Assembly (NCBI GenBank): GCA_050018455.1
Contig: JBEKAA010000011.1
Location: 1-64,000 of the forward strand
Direction: 5' to 3'
Source of the DNA: RBG-13-68-16 sp050018455
Lineage (GTDB): Bacteria > Acidobacteriota > Thermoanaerobaculia > Thermoanaerobaculales > Thermoanaerobaculaceae
DNA length: 64,000 nt
Part shown: in pieces, positions 17,633-24,287 of the stretch
Position numbering within the stretch: the stretch's first letter is position 1
Layout: each line of letters opens with the position of its first letter
Made by a program: the position numbers and the translations under genes
Notes under the pieces: generated by a model
Told to the model about the DNA's origin: nothing
Databases searched by the model: none
What the model saw: the letters and a program-made list of their open reading frames with translations, nothing else

Positions 17633-17841
17633 TGGGAGAGACGATGGACAACGTCCAGCAACGGACCACCGTCGCGCCCTGCCCGAAGTGCGGGAAGCAG
17701 CTTCAGCCGGTACCGACGTGAGGCTCCCTGCTCTGGCGGTGCCGGAGCTGCGGATCGATCAATACGACCGATGACGTCTTCCCCGAGGGGATCCCCACGA
17801 ATATGTGGGATCTCCTCTGGACAGGATGCGGAGGGCATTGA
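17632..17841 (+). CDS. Zinc-ribbon protein with in-frame TGA, likely selenoprotein
   Basis: The frame reads MGETMDNVQQRTTVAPCPKC then GKQLQPVPT, TGA at codon 30 (17719-17721), then GSLLWRCRSCGSINTTDD and VFPEGIPTNMWDLLWTGCGG. The second CxxC needed to complete the zinc ribbon (CPKC with CRSC) comes only after the TGA, and the residues after it are protein-like (Trp-rich, acidic). The frame ends in TGA overlapping the fmdB-like start (TGATG). A hairpin with a GGU loop follows the TGA. Selenocysteine insertion is the simplest reading; a recent TGG or TGC to TGA mutation is the alternative. Confidence 0.65.
17730..17748 (+). promoter_or_regulatory. Candidate bacterial SECIS hairpin
   Basis: Perfect 8-bp stem (one G-U) GCTCTGGC / GCCGGAGC with triloop GGT at 17738-17740. 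Sixteen nucleotides separate the TGA (17719-17721) from the loop. Bacterial SECIS elements lie inside the coding region directly after the UGA with a G-rich apical loop at about this distance (from memory). Confidence 0.55.
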
Positions 17842-18062
17842 TGCCACTGTACGAGTACTCGTGCCGAGGGTGCGGCCGACGCTTCGAAGTGCTCCAGCGC
17901 GTCGGCGCCGACGCCCGGGATGTCGTCTGCCCCACGTGCGGAGGGCGGGAGGTCGCAAAGCAACTCTCGACCTTTGCCAGCGCGGTCGCGGGCTCGAGCG
18001 GGTCGGGCCCGATGCCGTGCGGCGCCCCCAACGCTTCGGCGTGCGGCGGCGGCTTCTCCTGA
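17841..18062 (+). CDS. FmdB-like zinc-ribbon protein
   Basis: 73-residue protein starting MPLYEYSCRGCGRRFEVLQ, with a second pair CPTCGG, giving the FmdB/CxxC_CXXC regulatory zinc-ribbon fold. The C-terminus is Gly/Ser/Cys-rich (CGAPNASACGGGFS). ATG overlaps the previous stop, so it belongs to the arsR operon. The function of this family is not established. The 136 bp after it hold no gene; a weak GGCGCC-loop-GGCGCC hairpin lies at 18075-18091. Confidence 0.88.
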   Translation: MPLYEYSCRGCGRRFEVLQRVGADARDVVCPTCGGREVAKQLSTFASAVAGSSGSGPMPCGAPNASACGGGFS

Positions 18063-18198
18063 GCGTCGTGACCGGGCGCCCGGTGGGCGCCGTTCAAGGC
18101 ACGAGAACCGAAGTGCAGGCCCAGAAAGCAAGAGGCCCGGTAACCTCGCCCCGGCCTGCGCGTGCGGTGCTCTTTCCGGTCCCCTACGGAGGTTCGCC

Positions 18199-18600
18199 AT
18201 GAAAAAAACCCACGTCGCGTTCGAGGGGACGTCGCCCCTCTCCTTTGCCGATGCCGTGGCGCGTGCACGCCTCGCGCTGGGCGCCGAGGGGTTCGGCGTC
18301 CTCACCGAGATCGACGTGCAGGAGACCCTGAGAGCGAAGTTGGGAGTGGAGGGTGAGCCCTACGTCATCCTTGGGGCGTGTCACCCGCCGTCCGCCCACC
18401 GGGCGCTGACCCTGGCGCCCGAGGTCGGGGTACTGCTCCCCTGTAACGTGACGGTCTCGGTCGAAGACGGGGCGACCGTAGTGCGCGCGATGGACCCCGA
18501 AGCGGTGCTCGGCATCGTCGGCAGGCCTGAACTGGCCGAGGTGGGCGCGCGGGTGGGGGCGGCGCTGCGGAGGGTCGTGGCCGCCTGCGAGCACCCCTAG
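18199..18600 (+). CDS. DUF302 domain protein
   Basis: 133-residue protein with the family core SFADAVARARLALGAEGFGV, LTEIDVQETLRAKLG and YVILGACHPPSAHRALTLAP, EVGVLLPCNVTV. A well-placed GGAGG precedes the ATG (18188-18192). DUF302 proteins occur alone or fused to redox and heavy-metal-response proteins, fitting the neighbouring DUF2892 and ArsR genes; the molecular role is unknown. A REP-like element begins 16 bp after its stop. Confidence 0.9.
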   Translation: MKKTHVAFEGTSPLSFADAVARARLALGAEGFGVLTEIDVQETLRAKLGVEGEPYVILGACHPPSAHRALTLAPEVGVLLPCNVTVSVEDGATVVRAMDPEAVLGIVGRPELAEVGARVGAALRRVVAACEHP

Positions 18601-18615
18601 CGGTTTGGAGCTCCC

Positions 18616-18741
18616 GGCGCCGCCGAGAGCGGACCATCTGCGTTGTCGGGCATCGGCGGTACGGATCCTCACATAGCCTCCGGCTATGCTCCGGTCCGAC
18701 CGCCTCGCCCTCCTAGCATCTGGCCCACTCTCGGCGGCGCG
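18616..18741. repeat. 125-bp interspersed element with inverted ends, copy 1
   Basis: Ends GGCGCCGCCGAGAG (18616-18629) and CTCTCGGCGGCGCG (18728-18741) are inverted repeats (13 of 14). Inside are CATCTGC, a hairpin CATAGCC-TCC-GGCTATG (18672-18688) and CATCTGGCCCA before the right end. A second copy lies at 36241-36364. No coding capacity. Confidence 0.85.
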
Positions 18742-18776
18742 GCTACACGCCTTCCGCCATCGCCCTGCCTCCGATC

Positions 18777-18893
18777 GAGAGGTAAGAGGGAAGACGGAAG
18801 AGGGGAGACGGCAGAGGGAAGGCTGGTGACGGAGCAGGCGCCTTGTCTTCCCTCTACCTTCTACCCTCTACATTTTTCCCTCGCTTGACTGAT
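18777..18893. repeat. Polypurine/polypyrimidine inverted repeat, copy 1
   Basis: A purine arm (GAGGTAAGAGGGAAGACGG and on to about 18822) faces a pyrimidine arm (CTTGTCTTCCCTCTACCTTC, 18843-18893) that is largely its complement. The core AGGGAAGACG recurs at 36458 and 46600 in equivalent elements. Confidence 0.75.
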
Positions 18894-18906
18894 CTCGTCG
18901 CATCTG

Positions 18907-18990
18907 AACGTGCGAACTTTCGAACCTGCGAACGAGCCTTGCTCCTCCGCCCCTCCGCTCTCTCCTCGGACCCCGGACCACGGTGTCTCA
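18907..18990 (-). repeat. Stop-anchored repeat module downstream of the TonB gene
   Basis: Read on the minus strand from the stop codon at 18990: TGAGACACCGTGGTCC, GGGGTCCGAGGA, AGCGGAGGGGCGGAGGAGCA, then GTTCGCAGGTTCGAAAGTTC. The same words in the same order follow the ltaE stop codon at 47764 on the plus strand. The first part is heptameric (GGACCCC, GGACCAC on the plus strand). Confidence 0.75.
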
Positions 18991-20085
18991 GCCGCGATCG
19001 GTGCGCTCGGGGACCCTCGTGTTGTAGTAGAAGGTGATGGTGACGCCCTCGTGAAACACGCCGCCCAGATCATCCGGCAGCGGCGGCAGTGGCGAGGCGT
19101 TCAGGATCGCATCCCGCGCGGCGAAGTCCATCGGGGGATGTCCGGACTCGCTCAGGATCTCGAGTCCCGTCACCCGTCCGTCCCGCTCGATGAAGAAGCG
19201 AACGCGGACGACGCCCGGGACGCCCATCTGGGCGACCTCCGGGATGTCCCAGTGGTACCGTATGCGGCGCAGCATCTCCGCGGCGTACGGCCCCCAGTCG
19301 TACCACTCCGTGTCGAACGCGAGCGGGCCGACGTCCACCTGGCCGCCCTTGCGGTCGGGGACCATTCCGCCGGCCGAGCCCAGCGTCCCGTAGCCGCCGA
19401 GGCCCTTGAGCCCCGGAGATCTCTGCTGGGCGCCGCCGCCCGTCGGCGTGATCAGCACGGCCCCCGCGCCCTTGTCGGTCGCCGTGATCCCTGCATCCGT
19501 TCCCTCACCGCTCTGGTTGCCCCCTTGCGCGGCCTCGCGAGCGGCAACCCGCTCCCGCTCGCCGGTTCCGGCCGGCTTTCCTGCGTTTCGGTTTCCCGGC
19601 GGCTCGAGCCGCAGTTCCGGTGTGTTTCCGCGGGAACCCGGCGTGAGGTCCGGCGCGCCGACCCCTCCGTGCGCTCGACGGTCGAGGTCCGAGACCGGGG
19701 CCCTGGGCCGCGACGGCCTCTCGACGCGCTGCTTGGGCATCTCCACCATCTCGTAGAAGGGCGTGTTGTCTTCGGGGAGTTTCCTGGCAATGGCCTGCCT
19801 CCTCGCCGCGAGCATCGTCTGGATCAAACTGTCGGCACGCAACTGCGAGAAGATCAGGAGGTGGAGGAGCAGCGAGGCCACCAGCGCGAGGAGCAGCGAG
19901 CGATCGCGCAGCCGGATCGGGCGGGGCGAGAGCCGCTCGTCCAGGAGGAAAAGGACCTTCTGGTCTGCCCCGAGGGGCCACGGCAGCTCTTCGGCGTTAC
20001 CTTCGATGAACTTGAAGATGCGGGATGGGCCGGGTTCCTCGGGCTCCAGCTCCTCGGAGGGGTCGAAATCGGGCACACCGAACAT
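18988..20085 (-). CDS. TonB-like energy-transducer protein
   Basis: 365-residue protein with a cytoplasmic acidic N-terminus (DFDPSEELEPEEPGP), one membrane helix (RDRSLLLALVASLLLHLLIF), a long Pro/Gly/Arg-rich periplasmic linker and a C-terminal TonB fold (GVPGVVRVRFFIERDGRVTG, LEILSESGHPPMDFAARDAI). It would couple inner-membrane energy to outer-membrane receptors or act as a TonB-box partner. ATG 20085 is chosen (AGGATAGG nearby); the frame is open 32 codons further but that part is divergent-promoter DNA. No exbBD is adjacent. Confidence 0.8.
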   Translation of the reverse strand: MFGVPDFDPSEELEPEEPGPSRIFKFIEGNAEELPWPLGADQKVLFLLDERLSPRPIRLRDRSLLLALVASLLLHLLIFSQLRADSLIQTMLAARRQAIARKLPEDNTPFYEMVEMPKQRVERPSRPRAPVSDLDRRAHGGVGAPDLTPGSRGNTPELRLEPPGNRNAGKPAGTGERERVAAREAAQGGNQSGEGTDAGITATDKGAGAVLITPTGGGAQQRSPGLKGLGGYGTLGSAGGMVPDRKGGQVDVGPLAFDTEWYDWGPYAAEMLRRIRYHWDIPEVAQMGVPGVVRVRFFIERDGRVTGLEILSESGHPPMDFAARDAILNASPLPPLPDDLGGVFHEGVTITFYYNTRVPERTDRG

Positions 20086-20208
20086 ATCGTGACCTATCCT
20101 ACAAGAGCCATGCCAGTCTCGAATCCGCTCCGACGTGTGCGCCGGTCCCGTTGCGTCCCCTGGGGGCGCCAAGATGTCCACTCCGCAGGCGCAGCGCCGG
20201 CCAGGTCA

Positions 20209-20237
20209 TTGACCGGGAGAGAGCGTACCGTGATAAT
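20209..20237 (+). promoter_or_regulatory. Promoter of the exosortase pair
   Basis: TTGACC (20209-20214) and GATAAT (20232-20237) are separated by exactly 17 bp, each 5 of 6 to consensus. The GTG start of the next gene lies 6 bp after the -10 box, so the mRNA is probably leaderless. Confidence 0.75.
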
Positions 20238-20243
20238 CCCGCG

Positions 20244-20762
20244 GTGAACTGGATACGCGCCTTTCTCGCAACTCCGGCGGGCCGTTTCGTCGGCCGATAC
20301 GTCGCCATTCTCACCATCGGGTTCCTCGCTCTCGCCGTGCGGCCCGTGAACGACCACGTCGTCAACCCCTACACGACGTTCGTCGCACACGAGTCAAGAG
20401 TCGTGCTCAACCTCTTCGGGGAAGACTCGAGGGTCGTCGGCCAGGTTCTGACGTCACGCCGGTTCTCGGTCACGATTTTCAACGGTTGCAACGGTTTGGA
20501 AGCGATCCTGATCTTCGTTTCCGGGGTTCTTGCGTTCCCCGCGCCGTGGCGTCGCAAGCTCCTCGGCGTGGTGCTGGGGTTCGTCGCCATCCAGGTGTTC
20601 AACGTCGTGCGGGTGGTCTCCCTGTTCTACGTCGGGATCCTGCGGCCGCAGTGGTTCAACGTGTCGCACGTGTTCGTCTGGCAGTCGTTCGTCATCGTTT
20701 TCGGTGTGGTGCTCTGGCTGGTCTGGGTGCGCCGATATGCGTACGCAAAGAACGAACGCTGA
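20244..20762 (+). CDS. xrtH: Exosortase H (XrtH-like) transpeptidase
   Basis: 172-residue membrane protein with about five helices and the exosortase/archaeosortase triad: Cys in FNGCNGLEAI, Arg in FNVVRVVSLF, and His in NVSHVFVWQS. Such enzymes cleave C-terminal PEP-CTERM-like sorting signals in the inner membrane; the short length and companion gene point to XrtH, whose targets carry IPTLxxWG signals. No such target is visible in this window. Start GTG 20244 follows the promoter directly. Confidence 0.82.
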   Translation: MNWIRAFLATPAGRFVGRYVAILTIGFLALAVRPVNDHVVNPYTTFVAHESRVVLNLFGEDSRVVGQVLTSRRFSVTIFNGCNGLEAILIFVSGVLAFPAPWRRKLLGVVLGFVAIQVFNVVRVVSLFYVGILRPQWFNVSHVFVWQSFVIVFGVVLWLVWVRRYAYAKNER

Positions 20763-21318
20763 CCTGCGCACCTTCCTGAAGCGGCTGCCCTTGGCCCTCG
20801 TGGCGGCGGTCGTGATTTGGGCGGTGGCCCGGCCCGTCTACAACCCCGCCCTGTGCGAGGTCGCCCAGGCAATCGCGCGCTTCGGAGAACGCCCGGCGGC
20901 TTCGATGATCGTTCTGCGCGACAACGACGCGCTCCTCGGCAGGTCCGACATGCGCTCCAACTCCGACTGGCTGAAGCTCCCGATGACGCAGATTCACTTC
21001 AACCTGGTGCCTTTTCTGGCTCTCGTGCTGGCGCTACCCCGGCCACTCGCCGGAGGGTTGTGGCGCAGGCTCCTCGCGGCGCTCGGCCTTCTCGCCCTCT
21101 CGCACGCGCTGAGCCTCGTCTGGGAGATCAAGGCGCTGGAAGCACTTTCGATGGGATTGTGGAGCCGAGCGAACTACTCCGATCTCTCCCGCAACGTGTA
21201 CGGCACGCTGCGGTACTTCTTCAACATCCCGGTGACTTTCGCGTTCCCTCTGGTCCTGTGGGTGGGCGCGTACGCGGAGAGAGTCTTCCCGATGGTCGGC
21301 CTGCCGGCCGAGGATTAG
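20737..21318 (+). CDS. Exosortase H-associated membrane protein
   Basis: 193-residue protein with four or five hydrophobic segments (LPLALVAAVVIWAVARPVYN, VPFLALVLALPRPLAGG, AALGLLALSHALSLVWEI, TFAFPLVLWVGAYAERVFPM). It overlaps the exosortase gene by 26 nt. I recall a family of this name that always accompanies XrtH; the role is unknown. The position and topology fit that family. Confidence 0.75.
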   Translation: MRTQRTNADLRTFLKRLPLALVAAVVIWAVARPVYNPALCEVAQAIARFGERPAASMIVLRDNDALLGRSDMRSNSDWLKLPMTQIHFNLVPFLALVLALPRPLAGGLWRRLLAALGLLALSHALSLVWEIKALEALSMGLWSRANYSDLSRNVYGTLRYFFNIPVTFAFPLVLWVGAYAERVFPMVGLPAED

Positions 21319-21422
21319 GCGGGGCGCCGGCGCAGCGAGTCCCGAAGCTCGGCGGGGATGACGGTCCCCGTCGGAGAGCCTTTCGCACCCCCGGTGACCG
21401 TGTTAGACTCGATAGAAGAACC

Positions 21423-22808
21423 ATGAGGACTCCGGATCCCTTACTGCCGTGTGAAGACGAACTGGGGCTCATCACCGACTTGTACCAGCTCACCATGTTG
21501 GCTGCGTACAGGGAGCACCGGTCCGGCGTGCGAGGTGCCTTCGAGTTGTGGTTCAGGGAGCTTCCAGAAAGGCGCAACTTCCTCCTCGCCGCGGGTCTCG
21601 AACCGGTTCTCGCGTACCTCCTCGGTTTGCACTTCTCCGAGGAGCAGGTCACGGCCCTCCGCGGCGTCGAGGCGTTTCGCGGGTTGCCGGAAGGTTTCTT
21701 CGCGGACCTGCGGTGTTTCCGCTTCACTGGCGACGTGTGGGCGATGCGCGAAGGGACGCCAGTGTTCGCCGAAGAGCCCGTGCTGCGCGTCGAGGCGCCG
21801 ATCGAACAGGCACAGCTCGTGGAAACGTACCTGCTCGCGGCGATCTCGTTCGGGACGCTGGTGGCCTCGAAGGCCGCCCGGGTCCGGCTTGCGGCAGGCG
21901 ATCGCACCGTCGTGGACTTCGGTTCCCGCAGGGCCCACGGACCTCAGGCCGCATGCTGGGTGGCCCGCTCGGCGTACCTCGCCGGGATGGACGGGACCTC
22001 GAACGTGTGGGCCGCCTGTCGGCTCGGAATACCGTCGTGGGGAACGATGGCCCACTCATTCGTGCTCGCGTTCCCGAGCGAGTACGAGGCGTTCCGCGCT
22101 TATTCGCGCACCTTCCCCGGCAGGACGGTGCTCCTCGTCGACACGTTTGACACTCTCGAAGCGGTGAAGCGGGCCGCAGCTGATCCCGAGCTGAGCTTCC
22201 TCGCGATCCGGCTCGACAGCGGCGAGATCGTCGGGCTGGCCAAGGCGTGTCGTGAGCTGCTCGATGGGCTGGACCGCCCTCAGGTCCGGATCGTGGCCAG
22301 CGGGGACCTCGACGAGGATCGCATCGCCTCGATCCTGGCGGCGGGCGCTCCGATTGACTCGTTCGGCGTGGGGACCCGGATGGTGACATCCGCCGACGCC
22401 CCGGCGTTGCAGGCTGTCTACAAGCTCGTCGCGGTGGAAGAGCCCGGACAGCCGGTACGAGGCGTGGCGAAGCAATCGGCCGGAAGACGCACGGTCCCTG
22501 GGACCAAGCAGGTGTGGCGCCGTCGTGGCGCGGACGGGATCATGGCCGAAGACATGGTCACGAGTCTCAGCGAAACTCCTCCACAGGGGGCTTGGGAGCC
22601 ACTGCTGGAGCCCTGGATCCTGGGCGGCCGGCTTTGCCGGGCCGTCCCGACTCTCGAAGAGTGTCGCGAATACGCCCTGCAGCAGATGAGGGCGCTCCCG
22701 GCGGAGTTGCGTGCCATCGAAACAGGCAGATCGCATCCGGTCCGCGTGGGATCGCATCAGGGTGAATCGTGGAGGAGCCATGCTGGAACTGATCCTGCTC
22801 GACGGTAG
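21423..22808 (+). CDS. pncB: Nicotinate phosphoribosyltransferase
   Basis: Makes nicotinate mononucleotide from nicotinate and PRPP in NAD salvage. The 461-residue product starts at ATG 21423 and has ITDLYQLTMLAAYREH, FGSRRAHGPQAACWVARSAY, GTSNVWAACRLGIPSWGTMA followed by the conserved His of MAHSFVLAF, and IRLDSGEIVGLAKACRELL. The C-terminus overlaps the next gene by 29 nt. Confidence 0.93.
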   Translation: MRTPDPLLPCEDELGLITDLYQLTMLAAYREHRSGVRGAFELWFRELPERRNFLLAAGLEPVLAYLLGLHFSEEQVTALRGVEAFRGLPEGFFADLRCFRFTGDVWAMREGTPVFAEEPVLRVEAPIEQAQLVETYLLAAISFGTLVASKAARVRLAAGDRTVVDFGSRRAHGPQAACWVARSAYLAGMDGTSNVWAACRLGIPSWGTMAHSFVLAFPSEYEAFRAYSRTFPGRTVLLVDTFDTLEAVKRAAADPELSFLAIRLDSGEIVGLAKACRELLDGLDRPQVRIVASGDLDEDRIASILAAGAPIDSFGVGTRMVTSADAPALQAVYKLVAVEEPGQPVRGVAKQSAGRRTVPGTKQVWRRRGADGIMAEDMVTSLSETPPQGAWEPLLEPWILGGRLCRAVPTLEECREYALQQMRALPAELRAIETGRSHPVRVGSHQGESWRSHAGTDPARR

Positions 22809-23574
22809 CGGACGGCGATTTTCGCTTGAGCAGGGGACCGAGCTCATGGTCGGGGTCGCATCCCACTGCTCGGTGCGTCTCTCGGCGCTCGACGTGTCGC
22901 GCACCCACGCCCTGCTCACCAGCAGGGACGGCAATACCATCGTCCTCGACCTGGGAAGCACGAACGGCACCTTCGTCAACGGCAAGAGGATCAAGGAAGC
23001 CGAGCTCGCGGCGGGAGACCTCCTACGTTTTTCGTCGGTCATTGCTCAGGTACTCCCTCCCGGCAGCGACTCCGACGGCGCGGGGAGGACGATGGCGACG
23101 ACTCCGCCGGAGGCGCAACCTCAGCCCGACGGCCAGGGGGTTGCGTCGCCGACCAGCGACAAGACGCCCGTGCTGGTCCACGAGAGCATGGGCTGGCTGC
23201 TGGCGCGCTGGGGCGCCAAGGGGCACTCCGCTCAGGAAGAGCTGGTTGAGTGGCTTGTCAGCCAGCGAGGCCACCGGGGGGCCGCCGTTCTCGAGAAGGT
23301 CCAGGGGGCCATCACGGTGGTTGCAGCCGAAGGAGACATCGGCCAGGTTCTGGAGGACGCCGACTGCGAGCAACTGTTTCGCGGCACGGTCGACGCAACC
23401 GCTTCGCCCGAAGAGATCATCACGACGATCGGTGGAAGGACAGTGGTGGCGATGAGGGCCCCTGGGCTCCCCTGGCTGCTGCTGGTGCCGGGGCCGGCGA
23501 TGCCCGACTTCGGTGAGCTTTCGCTGATGGCTCCCTTGCTCGCCGTCGCGCGTCGCCTCGACCTCGGGCGTTGA
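22780..23574 (+). CDS. FHA-domain protein
   Basis: 264-residue soluble protein. Residues 1-95 form a forkhead-associated phosphothreonine-binding domain: DVSRTHALLTSRDGNTI (SxxH), LDLGSTNGTFVNGKRI. A Pro/Gln/Ser linker (about 100-130) leads to a C-terminal domain of about 130 residues that I do not recognise. ATG 22780 after GGAGGAG is preferred over the earlier start at 22711. It ends 4 bp before a heptamer array. Confidence 0.85.
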   Translation: MLELILLDGSGRRFSLEQGTELMVGVASHCSVRLSALDVSRTHALLTSRDGNTIVLDLGSTNGTFVNGKRIKEAELAAGDLLRFSSVIAQVLPPGSDSDGAGRTMATTPPEAQPQPDGQGVASPTSDKTPVLVHESMGWLLARWGAKGHSAQEELVEWLVSQRGHRGAAVLEKVQGAITVVAAEGDIGQVLEDADCEQLFRGTVDATASPEEIITTIGGRTVVAMRAPGLPWLLLVPGPAMPDFGELSLMAPLLAVARRLDLGR

Positions 23575-23578
23575 ACGA

Positions 23579-23687
23579 CAGCTCACAGCCAACAGCCAAC
23601 AGCCAACAGCCAACAGCCAACAGCCAACAGCCAACAGCCAACAGCCAACAGCCAACAGCCAACAGCCAACAGCCAACAGCCAACAGC
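23579..23687 (+). repeat. Heptamer tandem array (CAGCCAA)n, first copy
   Basis: One CAGCTCA unit (23579-23585) followed by about 14.6 perfect CAGCCAA units. It begins 4 bp after the FHA stop codon. Because 7 is not a multiple of 3, all frames stay open; the resulting Ala-Val-Gly-Cys-Trp repeat ORFs are artefacts. Confidence 0.95.
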
Positions 23688-23700
23688 TTCCTCCCCTCCA

Positions 23701-23940
23701 GGTGATGGTGTCTTGGGGTGGGAGGGGGAGCTGTCAGCTGTCGGCTGGTGGGTGGGTGGGGGAGAGCTATTGGCTGTCGTCAAGGGGGGACTGTGAGCTG
23801 TCAGCCGCGAGGTTGGGCGGCGGAAGCCTGTCGGCTTCTTCCAAGGGGGGAAGCTGCCGGCTGTCTTCAGGGGGAGAGCTGTCAGCGATCTCGGTGGGTG
23901 GGAGCTGTCAGCTGTCGGCTGTCAGCTGGGAGGGTGGGCG
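23701..23940. repeat. G-rich complementary arm of the first heptamer array
   Basis: Starts GGTGATGGTGTCTTGGGG and carries many AGCTGTCAGC, GGCTGTC and TTGGCTG words that are complementary to the CAGCNNA units, separated by G-runs (for example GGTGGGTGGGTGGGGG near 23747). The opening words recur at 38203 next to the second array. It lies between convergent genes. Confidence 0.75.
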
Positions 23941-23955
23941 GGGAGGGCTGCTTTG

Positions 23956-24204
23956 CTACTCTTCTTCCGCGTCCTCGTCCTCGTAGTCGTCGAGGTACTC
24001 GGCCTCCTCGTCATCCTCGTCCTCGACGTTCTCTTCCTCTTCTTCGTCGATATCCTGGCCGTAATCTTCAGGCAGGGAGAACGCATCGGTGTCGGCATTG
24101 CCGCACACCTCGCAGGTGGCTCGACGGATCTCGCCGTCCCTCCAGATAAAGTCTTCCACCTCCGATTCACACTCGAGGCAGATGAGATAGTCGGGTCGAG
24201 CCAT
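23956..24204 (-). CDS. Small acidic zinc-ribbon protein
   Basis: 82-residue protein with a zinc ribbon (CLECESEVEDFIWRDG then CEVCGN) and a very acidic tail (EDYGQDIDEEEEENVEDEDD). It is related over its first 50 residues to the 60-residue protein at 26123-26305 on the other side of the DAK2-DegV gene. Function unknown; the fold suggests a metal-binding or nucleic-acid/protein adaptor. Confidence 0.8.
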   Translation of the reverse strand: MARPDYLICLECESEVEDFIWRDGEIRRATCEVCGNADTDAFSLPEDYGQDIDEEEEENVEDEDDEEAEYLDDYEDEDAEEE

Positions 24205-24287
24205 TCATTCCTCCGTCGCCGGCTTTCCCGGGCGGGCCGCTGGCCTTCCGTAGAATTTAGCTGGCACTCTTGCGGCTTGCAAGAACA

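Noticed and set aside
18777..18893. Coding region
   Set aside because: No frame has a plausible start or protein-like composition; purine/pyrimidine arms explain it.
23583..23783. Long ORFs encoding repeated Ala-Val-Gly-Cys-Trp-Leu-Leu
   Set aside because: They are translations of the heptamer array; a 7-bp repeat leaves every frame open and no start signal or family fits.
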